From Streptomyces sp. NBC_01237 (lineage in GTDB: Bacteria > Actinomycetota > Actinomycetes > Streptomycetales > Streptomycetaceae): 64,000 nucleotides of DNA. Location of the stretch: the NCBI RefSeq assembly GCF_035917275.1, contig NZ_CP108508.1, positions 3,534,001-3,598,000 on the forward strand. The letters are read 5' to 3'. Shown here in pieces: positions 57,905 through 64,000 of this stretch; position 1 is the stretch's first letter; each line of letters starts with the position of its first letter. The translations under genes and the position numbers were made by a program. A model generated the notes under the pieces. The model was not told where the DNA came from and made no database searches. It saw nothing but the letters and a program-made list of their open reading frames with translations.

Positions 57905-58081
57905 ATGTTCACCACCGAATCCACTGCCACCGACATCGAGATCGACCTCGACGCGGCGCTCAACCCGGGCGAGGCCGAAGGCTTCTACCGGGACTCGCGC
58001 GAGTGCGCGTACCTCGCCCTCCTCGGAGGCGGCTCGCTCCTGCTGCTCGCGCCTCCGACCCCCCGCCCGAAGAAGGGCTAG
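57905..58081 (+). CDS. 58-aa acidic/hydrophobic peptide, candidate precursor
   Basis: The peptide has an acidic first half (nine Asp/Glu in residues 1-33, with EIDLDAALNPGEAEGFYRD), a single Cys at 34, a hydrophobic centre with a triple glycine (LALLGGGSLLLLAPP, residues 37-51) and a basic end TPRPKKG. The layout is that of a leader-core precursor, or of a short membrane-active peptide; it has no Sec signal. It starts a tight plus-strand cassette with unknown proteins and a serine hydrolase. The ATG at 57905 follows GGGGAAC. I know no family for it. Confidence 0.6.
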   Translation: MFTTESTATDIEIDLDAALNPGEAEGFYRDSRECAYLALLGGGSLLLLAPPTPRPKKG

Positions 58082-58091
58082 TCGGTAGCAC

Positions 58092-58811
58092 ATGGACCAG
58101 TCACATGCTTCGTCCCCCCTTGCGGGTGCCGTGCATGACCTGGCAACAGAGGTGGTCCTCGCTCTTCGGAGCGGGGACCACCTCGCCATGGTTTGCGGCG
58201 CCGCCGGAATCGACGAGGGAAACCGGACAGGAATTGCCGCGGTACGCGTCATCGGAGCCGATCTGCTGCTGCCCAGTGTTCTGCACGGGCACAATCCGCA
58301 TCCCGGAGACATTGCCGTACTCCACCGTGCCGTGCGGGAATTCCCGCCCCGGCCCGACTCCTCCGACGCCACGGCCTGGAGCCACTGGGGCATGATGTCC
58401 GCCCTGCACCGGACGGCACCGGCCACCACCGCCACCGGACAGCCGCCGGCCGCCGGGCACAGCACCGGCGAACCCGATGCGGCCTGGCTCGAAGCGGCCC
58501 CCTGGCAGGCCTTCACCCATCAGCTCTCCGTACTGGCCCCGCTCGCCGTCCCCGCCGCTTCGTCGGCCGTGCACCGGGCCGCCGCCCACCGGGTCGTCGA
58601 CCTGTCCCGGGGGTTCGTGCGCGCGGTGCGGCGGCGCAACTGGCTCCAGGCGGCGGGAGCCGGCCGCTGGCTGGCCTCGCTGGACGGCCGGCCCGACAGC
58701 CTGGGCCTGGAGCGCGGGCTCGACTTCGTGGAGCTCATGGGCGGCCCGGACCCCCGGGTCATCCTGCATGTGCGGGCGGCCCGGCTCATGGCCGAGGGGC
58801 GGGCGCGGTGA
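58092..58811 (+). CDS. unknown 239-aa protein of the peptide cassette
   Basis: Not recognised. The first half looks alpha/beta (VVLALRSGDHLAMVCGAAGIDEG, AAVRVIGADLLLPSVLHG). A Pro/Ala/Thr linker follows near residues 115-135, then a helical basic half (HRVVDLSRGFVRAVRRRNWLQAAGAGRWLASL). No signal peptide or membrane helix. It begins 10 bp after the peptide stop, and its own stop overlaps the next start (GTGA), so it is co-translated with its neighbours. A leader-binding or scaffold role is possible but unsupported by motif. Confidence 0.65.
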   Translation: MDQSHASSPLAGAVHDLATEVVLALRSGDHLAMVCGAAGIDEGNRTGIAAVRVIGADLLLPSVLHGHNPHPGDIAVLHRAVREFPPRPDSSDATAWSHWGMMSALHRTAPATTATGQPPAAGHSTGEPDAAWLEAAPWQAFTHQLSVLAPLAVPAASSAVHRAAAHRVVDLSRGFVRAVRRRNWLQAAGAGRWLASLDGRPDSLGLERGLDFVELMGGPDPRVILHVRAARLMAEGRAR

Positions 58812-59842
58812 CGGCATCGGCGCCCGCCGGCCTCGGCGCACAGCCCGGCGGCACGGCGGGCGCGGCGCTGTCCGTACTGCCGGGCGTACTGCGCCGCGCG
58901 CTCGGCTGGGCCGACGCCCACCGCTCGGGCTTCGTACTCCCCCAGGACGTACTGGAGCCGCACACCAAGGTCAACGACACCCTCAAACCCCTGGGCGAGC
59001 TGGCCCAGCTCTGCACCACGATCCGCCGCAGCACCGACCCGGACACCCCGGAACACGGGACGGCCGGGGAACTCATCGCCTTCGCGTGGGAGCAGGTGCA
59101 CGACGGCGGCCTGCTGCTGGAGCTGCTGCGCGGCGAACCCTTCGCCGCGTACCCGTACGAGATCTACGCCGCCTTCGCCGGACACGGGCTGCGCCACGAG
59201 GGTTTCGAGCGCCTGGCCGGGACGCTCTCCTCGACCCGGGGCTGGGCCCACACCGAGCAGCACGCCAACCGGGAGCTCGGGCTGATCAACTCGGAGCGGC
59301 GGGTCGGCGCCGCCCCGCACACCGACCCGGGCCCGGTCCTCGCGCGCACCTGGCTGGGCGGGCTGTCCGAGCCATGGATGTTCGAGGGACCCTCCGGCTA
59401 CGCGCTGACCCACACCGTCTTCCACATCACGGACTGGTGCTGTGTCCCCGAGCGGATGCCCCCCGACATCGACGCCTATCTGCGGGCCTGGCTGCCCCCC
59501 TGGGTCGACGGCTGCCTGGAGAGCATGCAGTGGGACCTGACCGGCGAGCTGCTCGCGGTCGCCGCCGCCCTGCCGGGCCAGCCGCCCTCGGCGCTGCTGG
59601 ACGCGGCCTGGCCCGCACTGGCCGCCGCACAGGCGCCGAGCGGCGCCGTACCGGAGACGGGTCCGCCGGTCTCTCCGGAGGATGCCCCGCCGGGTGGTGC
59701 GGGCACCGGTCCGGACCCGTACCCCTTCCTCGCCTGCTACCACTCCACCCTGGTGACCGCGTTCGCCGCAGCCCTGTCCCTGAAGCGGCTCACCGCGCAC
59801 CGGCCGGACGCCGCGACGGCGGAGACCGGGGCCGCCGCATGA
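58808..59842 (+). CDS. unknown protein A, paralogue of 59883-60806
   Basis: This 344-aa helical protein shares an ordered set of motifs with the gene at 59883: LKPLGELAQL (near 55), EPWMFEGPSGY followed by LTHTVFHITDW (about 200-220), a W-P-WVDG...WDLTGELL block and YHSTLVTAFAAAL near the end. Conserved His, Asp and Trp in THTVFH-TDW suggest a metal or cofactor site in an alpha/alpha fold, possibly the uncharacterised actinobacterial DUF6895 family (from memory, unverified). GTG at 58808 overlaps the previous stop. Confidence 0.7.
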   Translation: MTASAPAGLGAQPGGTAGAALSVLPGVLRRALGWADAHRSGFVLPQDVLEPHTKVNDTLKPLGELAQLCTTIRRSTDPDTPEHGTAGELIAFAWEQVHDGGLLLELLRGEPFAAYPYEIYAAFAGHGLRHEGFERLAGTLSSTRGWAHTEQHANRELGLINSERRVGAAPHTDPGPVLARTWLGGLSEPWMFEGPSGYALTHTVFHITDWCCVPERMPPDIDAYLRAWLPPWVDGCLESMQWDLTGELLAVAAALPGQPPSALLDAAWPALAAAQAPSGAVPETGPPVSPEDAPPGGAGTGPDPYPFLACYHSTLVTAFAAALSLKRLTAHRPDAATAETGAAA

Positions 59843-59882
59843 GCCGCATGAGCCGCACCAGCCGCACGAAGGGAGCTGCCGC

Positions 59883-60806
59883 ATGAGCGGCATCCAGCAG
59901 ATCCATGACGTGGGCGCGCGGGCCCTGGGGTGGCTGTACGACCACCGGGCGGGCTTCCGGCTGGACGACGACCCGCCACCCGAGGTGGGTGTCCTGGACC
60001 GGTTCAAGCCGCTCGGCGAGCTGGCCATGATCAGCAAGGTCATCTTCCGGGAGGGGGTCGCCGGTTCCCGGCAGGCCGACCTGGCGCGCAAACTCCTCGA
60101 CCACGCCTGGCACGAACTGCTGGGCTCGGGAGCACGGCTGGTCGACGGCCAGCGGCGCGAACCGCTCTGCCCCATTCCGATGGAGGTCTACGTACCGTTC
60201 CGGGAGCTGGGGTTCCGGGAGCCGTCCCTGGAGGCCGCCGTCCGGTTGAACCACCGGCTGACGAGCTGGGGCGCGCTGGAGGTCGTCCCGGTGCGCCGGC
60301 TCGGACTCAGCGCCGTGGAGCGCCGTTTCGGAGTGGAGCCGAGCATGCCGGTCGACGAGGCGTACCGGCGCACCTGGCTGTCCCGGCGGCCCGAGCCCTG
60401 GACCGTCGAGGGCAACATCGGTTACGACATCACCCACACGGTCTTCCATCTGACCGACTGGGGCGCGAACCCGGCCGGGCTGCCCGCCGAGGTGGCGGAC
60501 TACCTCGCCCTCTGGCTGCCGGTGTGGCTGGACGACTGGCTCGACCTGGGCCGCTGGGACCTGCTGGGCGAACTGCTCGTCGTCGACGCCTGCCTGCCGC
60601 GGCCGACCCTGGACCCGGCCGCCTGGCAGGCGTTCGCCGGGGCACAGCAGCCGGACGGGGCGATGCCGGCGATCGGCGCCATGCCGGAGGGGGACGAGGA
60701 GTCGGTCTTCGACCTCGTCTACCACCCGACGCTGGTGGCCGCGTTCGCCTCGGCGCTGGCCCTGTCCCGCGCCCTGTCCGACCTCGCCGCCCCGGCCCCC
60801 GCGTGA
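59883..60806 (+). CDS. unknown protein B, paralogue of 58808-59842
   Basis: This 307-aa protein has FKPLGELAMI, EPWTVEGNIGY then ITHTVFHLTDW, WLPVWLDDWLDLGRWDLLGELL and YHPTLVAAFASAL in the same order as protein A, so the two arose by duplication and may form a heteromer. Overall identity looks low outside these motifs. ATG at 59883 has AGGGAG 9 nt upstream, after a 40-bp gap made of ATGAGCCGC-like repeats. Its stop overlaps the hydrolase GTG. Confidence 0.7.
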   Translation: MSGIQQIHDVGARALGWLYDHRAGFRLDDDPPPEVGVLDRFKPLGELAMISKVIFREGVAGSRQADLARKLLDHAWHELLGSGARLVDGQRREPLCPIPMEVYVPFRELGFREPSLEAAVRLNHRLTSWGALEVVPVRRLGLSAVERRFGVEPSMPVDEAYRRTWLSRRPEPWTVEGNIGYDITHTVFHLTDWGANPAGLPAEVADYLALWLPVWLDDWLDLGRWDLLGELLVVDACLPRPTLDPAAWQAFAGAQQPDGAMPAIGAMPEGDEESVFDLVYHPTLVAAFASALALSRALSDLAAPAPA

Positions 60807-61870
60807 CGGCGCGGCAGGACGTCCGCCGGGTCCCCACCGGGCGTCCGTCCCGGGACGGCGACGGGGGGACCCGGCTGCTGGCCGACGCCGCCCGGACCAT
60901 CGACTCGCCCGGCCTCGTGATCGCGCTCAGCCACCGGGGCCACCGCACCCTCCAGTACGGCGCCGTGCCGCCCGGCGGCGTACCGCGCGACCGGCTCCAC
61001 TACGAGCTCGGTTCCGCGTCCAAGCCCTTCACCGGGCTGCTGCTCGCCGCACTCGTCGCGGCGGGCCGGGTGCGGTACGAGGACTCGGCGGCCGGACTGC
61101 TGGCACCGGGCCACCCGGTGCATCCCGCCGTGCGCGCCATCACCCTGCGCCATCTGATCACCCACACCTCGGGCCTCCCCGGGGCGCCGGCCGGCTTCTA
61201 CCCGCAGGCGCTGCCCCGGTGGTCCACCGCGCCGTACAGCGGCTACCCGGCCGACCGGGTCGTCCGGGCGTTCCTCCGCGCCCGCCCCCGGCACCGGCCG
61301 GGCACCCGCTGGCACTACTCGAACTTCGCGGTCTCCGTACTCGGGCACACCCTGGCCGCCGCCACCGGCATGCCCTGGGAGGCGCTGCTCCAGCAGGAGG
61401 TGCTGGGCCCGCTCGGGCTGGACGGCACCCGGCCACGCCCGGGGCCGCCGGGCAGCGACGCGGTGGGGCACCGGCGCGACGGCGGTCCGGTGCCCGCGCT
61501 GGACACCGGCGGGTTCACCGCCGCCGGAGCGGTGCGGGCGACCCCGCTGGACCTGCTCACGTTCCTGGAGGCGCACCTTCCGGGTGCCGTGGCGCCCACG
61601 CGTCCGCTGGCCGCCGCCTTCGCGGAGGTACGGCGTCCGCTGCTGCGGCGCGGTCTGCGGCACGCCCACACGCACACGCTGACCTGGTTCCGCCATCCGT
61701 CACCGCGCGGACCGGTGTACTTCCACGCCGGAGCCACACTCGGGCAGCAGGCGTTCCTGGGCTTCCGCCCGGACACCGGCACCGCCGTGGCCGCCGTGAC
61801 CACCCGGCGGGTGCACAGGACCGACCCGTTCATCGCGACGATCCACGGCCTGCTGACGGAACGCCTCTGA
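60803..61870 (+). CDS. serine hydrolase, class C beta-lactamase/DD-peptidase fold
   Basis: This 355-aa enzyme has the SxxK nucleophile in GSASKPFTG (near residue 72), the Tyr-x-Asn element YSNF (near 175) and HAGATLGQQAF in place of the KTG box. The ITLRHLITHTSGLP segment is typical of the family. No signal peptide, so it acts in the cytoplasm, unlike true beta-lactamases. In this cassette it could cleave, transfer or esterify the peptide; that is inference. GTG at 60803 overlaps the previous stop by 4 nt. Confidence 0.85.
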   Translation: MTARQDVRRVPTGRPSRDGDGGTRLLADAARTIDSPGLVIALSHRGHRTLQYGAVPPGGVPRDRLHYELGSASKPFTGLLLAALVAAGRVRYEDSAAGLLAPGHPVHPAVRAITLRHLITHTSGLPGAPAGFYPQALPRWSTAPYSGYPADRVVRAFLRARPRHRPGTRWHYSNFAVSVLGHTLAAATGMPWEALLQQEVLGPLGLDGTRPRPGPPGSDAVGHRRDGGPVPALDTGGFTAAGAVRATPLDLLTFLEAHLPGAVAPTRPLAAAFAEVRRPLLRRGLRHAHTHTLTWFRHPSPRGPVYFHAGATLGQQAFLGFRPDTGTAVAAVTTRRVHRTDPFIATIHGLLTERL

Positions 61871-61879
61871 GGCGTGCGC

Positions 61880-62015
61880 GGTCCGGACCGGCCGGGGCCT
61901 CGCGGATGCGGACCGGCAGGTGGCCTCGCGGGTCCGGACCGGCAGGTGACCTCTCCGTACCGGACCGGTCAGGACCCTCCCCGTACCGGACCGGCCCGTA
62001 CGTCCCGAGCCTGAC
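61880..62015. repeat. degenerate repeats between hydrolase and rsmI
   Basis: Several copies of a GGTCCGGACCGGCAGG / GTACCGGACCGG unit fill the 152-bp gap between the convergent genes. No gene is supported; the palindromic TCCGGACCGG elements may end transcription from both sides. Confidence 0.55.
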
Positions 62016-62022
62016 CGGCCCG

Positions 62023-62892
62023 TCAGGGCTTGGGGGGCCGCGCGGCGTTCTTGGCCGCGACGACCGCGTCGAACACCTCCCGCTTGGGCAGTCCGGCCGC
62101 CGCCGCGACCGCCGCGATGGCCTCCTTGCGCCGCTCCCCCGCCTCCTCGCGCACCTGCACCCGGCGCACGAGCTCCTCGGCGTCCAGGTCCTCGTTGCCG
62201 GAGTCCGTGGCGCCCTCGACCACGACGGTGATCTCACCGCGCACCCCGTCCGCCGCCCAGACGGCGAGTTCGCCCAGCGGGCCCCGCTTCACTTCCTCGT
62301 ACGTCTTGGTCAGCTCCCGGCACACGGCGGCCCGCCGGTCCGCGCCGAACACCTCGGCCATCGCGGCCAGCGTGTCGTCCAGCCGGTGCGGGGCCTCGAA
62401 GAAGACCATCGTGCGGCGCTCGTCGGCGACCTCACGGAGCTTGCCGAGCCGTTCGCCCGCCTTGCGGGGCAGGAAACCCTCGAAGCAGAACCGGTCCACG
62501 GGCAGCCCGGACAGGGCCAGAGCCGTCAGCACCGCCGACGGGCCCGGCACGGCGGTGACCCGGATGTCCTTCTCGACGGCGGCGGCGACGAGCCGGTAGC
62601 CGGGGTCGGAGACGGACGGCATCCCGGCGTCCGTGACCAGCAGGACCCGCGCCCCGCCGGTCAGCGCCTCGACCAGTTCGGGCGTGCGCGCCGACTCGTT
62701 GCCCTCGAAGTAGGAGACGACACGCCCCGTGGTGTGGATGCCGAGCGCCTGGGTGAGGCGGCGCAGCCGCCGGGTGTCCTCGGCGGCGACGACATCGGCC
62801 CTCTCCAGCTCGGCGGCGAGCCGTGGCGGGGCGTCCGCCACGTCGCCGATGGGGGTCCCTGCGAGTACCAGCGTTCCAGTCGTTCCAGTCAC
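62023..62892 (-). CDS. rsmI: 16S rRNA 2'-O-ribose C1402 methyltransferase RsmI
   Basis: This 289-aa protein has the tetrapyrrole-methylase fold: LVLAGTPIGDVADAPPRL, VAAEDTRRLRRL, GMPSVSDPGYRLV, VPGPSAVLTALALSGLP and FFEAPHR. It methylates C1402 of 16S rRNA with RsmH. GTG at 62892 has GGGAGG 9 nt upstream, whereas an ATG at 62901 abuts it, so the GTG is preferred. It diverges from pmt. Confidence 0.95.
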   Translation of the reverse strand: MTGTTGTLVLAGTPIGDVADAPPRLAAELERADVVAAEDTRRLRRLTQALGIHTTGRVVSYFEGNESARTPELVEALTGGARVLLVTDAGMPSVSDPGYRLVAAAVEKDIRVTAVPGPSAVLTALALSGLPVDRFCFEGFLPRKAGERLGKLREVADERRTMVFFEAPHRLDDTLAAMAEVFGADRRAAVCRELTKTYEEVKRGPLGELAVWAADGVRGEITVVVEGATDSGNEDLDAEELVRRVQVREEAGERRKEAIAAVAAAAGLPKREVFDAVVAAKNAARPPKP

Positions 62893-62954
62893 AACAGTCA
62901 TCCTCCCAGCCCCGGCGGCACACCTCGCACAGATGCGTTCCCTACGATGGCGCG

Positions 62955-64000
62955 GTGACGAGTACCGCACCCGAAGCCCAGCAGGGCCACGACGCCGGGG
63001 ATCCGCACGGCGAACAGCCGCATTCCTGGCAGCGGCGGCTGCGCCGCTTCGGCCATACGCCCCGGCCGGAGACCGGGCTGCGCGAGCGGCTGGTGCCGCC
63101 GTACACCCGCCCGGGACCCCGGCTGTGGGCGGTGCTCGGGGTGCCCGCACCGCTCGCGGACCGGATCGTGCGCTGGTCAGCCTGGGGCGGTCCGCTGCTG
63201 GTGACCCTGGTCGCCGGGCTGCTGCGGTTCTGGAACCTGGGCAAGCCGGACGCGGTGATATTCGATGAGACGTACTACGCCAAGGACGCCTGGGCGCTGA
63301 TCAACCAGGGGTACGAGGGGGCCTGGCCCAAGGACGTCGACAAGCTGATCCTGCAGAATCCGTCCGGGGTGCAGATCCCCGTCGAGCCCGGCTATGTCGT
63401 GCATCCGCCGGTCGGCAAATGGATCATCGGGATCGGCGAGCAGCTCTTCGGCTTCACACCGTTCGGCTGGCGCTTCATGGTCGCGCTGCTGGGCACGGTG
63501 TCCGTCCTGCTGCTGTGCCGGATCGGCCGGCGGCTGTTCCGCTCGACGTTCCTGGGCTGTCTGGCGGGCCTGCTCCTCGCGGTGGACGGCCTGCACTTCG
63601 TGATGAGCCGCGCCGCGCTCCTCGACCTGATCCTGATGTTCTTCGTGCTGGCGGCCTTCGGCTGCCTGGTGATCGACCGCGACTGGGCCCGCCGGAAACT
63701 GGCCGCCGCGCTGCCGGTAGACGAGGAGGAGGGTCTGCTGCGCCCGGACTACCGGATCGCCGAGGACCTGCGGCTGGGATGGCGGCCGTGGCGGATCGGC
63801 GCGGGCGTGATGCTGGGCCTGGCGTTCGCCACGAAGTGGAACGGCCTCTACATCCTGGCCGCGTTCGGCGTGATGGCGGTGCTGTGGGACGTGGCCGCAC
63901 GGCGCACGGCGGGCGCGGTGCGTCCGTACCGGGCGGTGGCGCGACGGGATCTGCTGCCCGCGTTCGTCTCCACGGTGCCGGTCGCGATCGGCACGTACGT
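62955..64000 (+). CDS. pmt: protein O-mannosyltransferase Pmt (partial)
   Basis: The first 348 codons are present. A cytoplasmic N-terminus of about 75 residues precedes membrane helices, and FDETYYAKDAW near residue 103 holds the Asp-Glu pair essential in GT39 enzymes. A second landmark is HPPVGKWIIGIGEQLFG. Pmt moves mannose from polyprenol phosphate to secreted proteins; in S. coelicolor it is needed for phage phiC31 infection. GTG at 62955; the C-terminal half lies beyond the window. Confidence 0.93.
   Translation, partial: MTSTAPEAQQGHDAGDPHGEQPHSWQRRLRRFGHTPRPETGLRERLVPPYTRPGPRLWAVLGVPAPLADRIVRWSAWGGPLLVTLVAGLLRFWNLGKPDAVIFDETYYAKDAWALINQGYEGAWPKDVDKLILQNPSGVQIPVEPGYVVHPPVGKWIIGIGEQLFGFTPFGWRFMVALLGTVSVLLLCRIGRRLFRSTFLGCLAGLLLAVDGLHFVMSRAALLDLILMFFVLAAFGCLVIDRDWARRKLAAALPVDEEEGLLRPDYRIAEDLRLGWRPWRIGAGVMLGLAFATKWNGLYILAAFGVMAVLWDVAARRTAGAVRPYRAVARRDLLPAFVSTVPVAIGTY

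Overview
The window is a piece of a high-GC actinomycete chromosome, almost certainly Streptomyces. The evidence is very GC-rich third codon positions, many GTG starts with GGAGG-type ribosome sites, GTGA/ATGA stop-start overlaps, and families typical of the genus: an Xre (DUF5753) regulator with DUF397 partners, a SARP regulator, SUKH proteins, TamR, and a Pmt mannosyltransferase next to rsmI. From memory, the order of the housekeeping genes (FtsX-type ABC transporter; glmU-prs-rplY-pth; ppc; desaturase-tetR; tam/tamR; galTEK; ABC-F; ispE-rsmA-tatD; rsmI/pmt) matches the S. coelicolor SCO311x-SCO315x core. I could not run a comparison.

Region 1 (1-9.1 kb, minus strand) is the right edge of an azole-forming RiPP cluster of thiopeptide or goadsporin type. 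In transcription order it holds a small secreted Cys-pair protein, a SARP/NB-ARC activator, an ocin-ThiF leader-binding protein, a YcaO cyclodehydratase, a SagB/McbC-type azoline dehydrogenase and the N-terminal part of a LanB-type Ser/Thr dehydratase that runs off the window. The precursor peptide is not in the window.

Region 2 (9.4-21.9 kb) carries transport and regulation. It has an FtsX/LolCDE-like ABC transporter, a 14-TM drug MFS pump, a DUF485 + sodium/solute symporter pair and an RsbW-like kinase gene broken by a homopolymer frameshift. After these come an Xre regulator with a recent 341-bp tandem duplication of its DUF397 partner, a winged-helix/zinc-knuckle protein and a coiled-coil protein.

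Region 3 (22-26.8 kb) is a divergent four-gene locus in which toxin-type and immunity-type domains are mixed. One protein is Imm35/YrhB-like + deaminase-like + SUKH-4, one is WHH nuclease-like + SUKH-1, one is a YwqJ-type deaminase and one is SUKH-3. All lack export signals that I can see.

Region 4 (27-56.9 kb) is mostly core metabolism and regulation: an orphan histidine kinase, tRNA-Gln, glmU, prs, rplY, pth, ppc, the desaturase-tetR pair, a Uma2 protein, tam/tamR with a double palindrome, two orphan NarL-type regulators (one with a degenerate receiver), galTEK, two PQQ-propeller paralogues plus a remnant of a third, ABC-F, an acyltransferase, ispE, rsmA and tatD. The rpfB gene usually found between tatD and rsmA is absent; a 41-bp direct repeat occupies the gap.

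Region 5 (57-61.9 kb) interrupts the tatD-rsmI neighbourhood with a tightly coupled plus-strand cassette: a 58-aa acidic/hydrophobic peptide, an unknown 239-aa protein, two paralogous unknown proteins sharing a His-rich motif, and a beta-lactamase-fold serine hydrolase. It lies behind an AT-rich promoter with a perfect 14-bp palindrome. I regard this cassette and the SUKH/toxin-domain locus as the best candidates for an undescribed system. The window ends in rsmI and the start of pmt.
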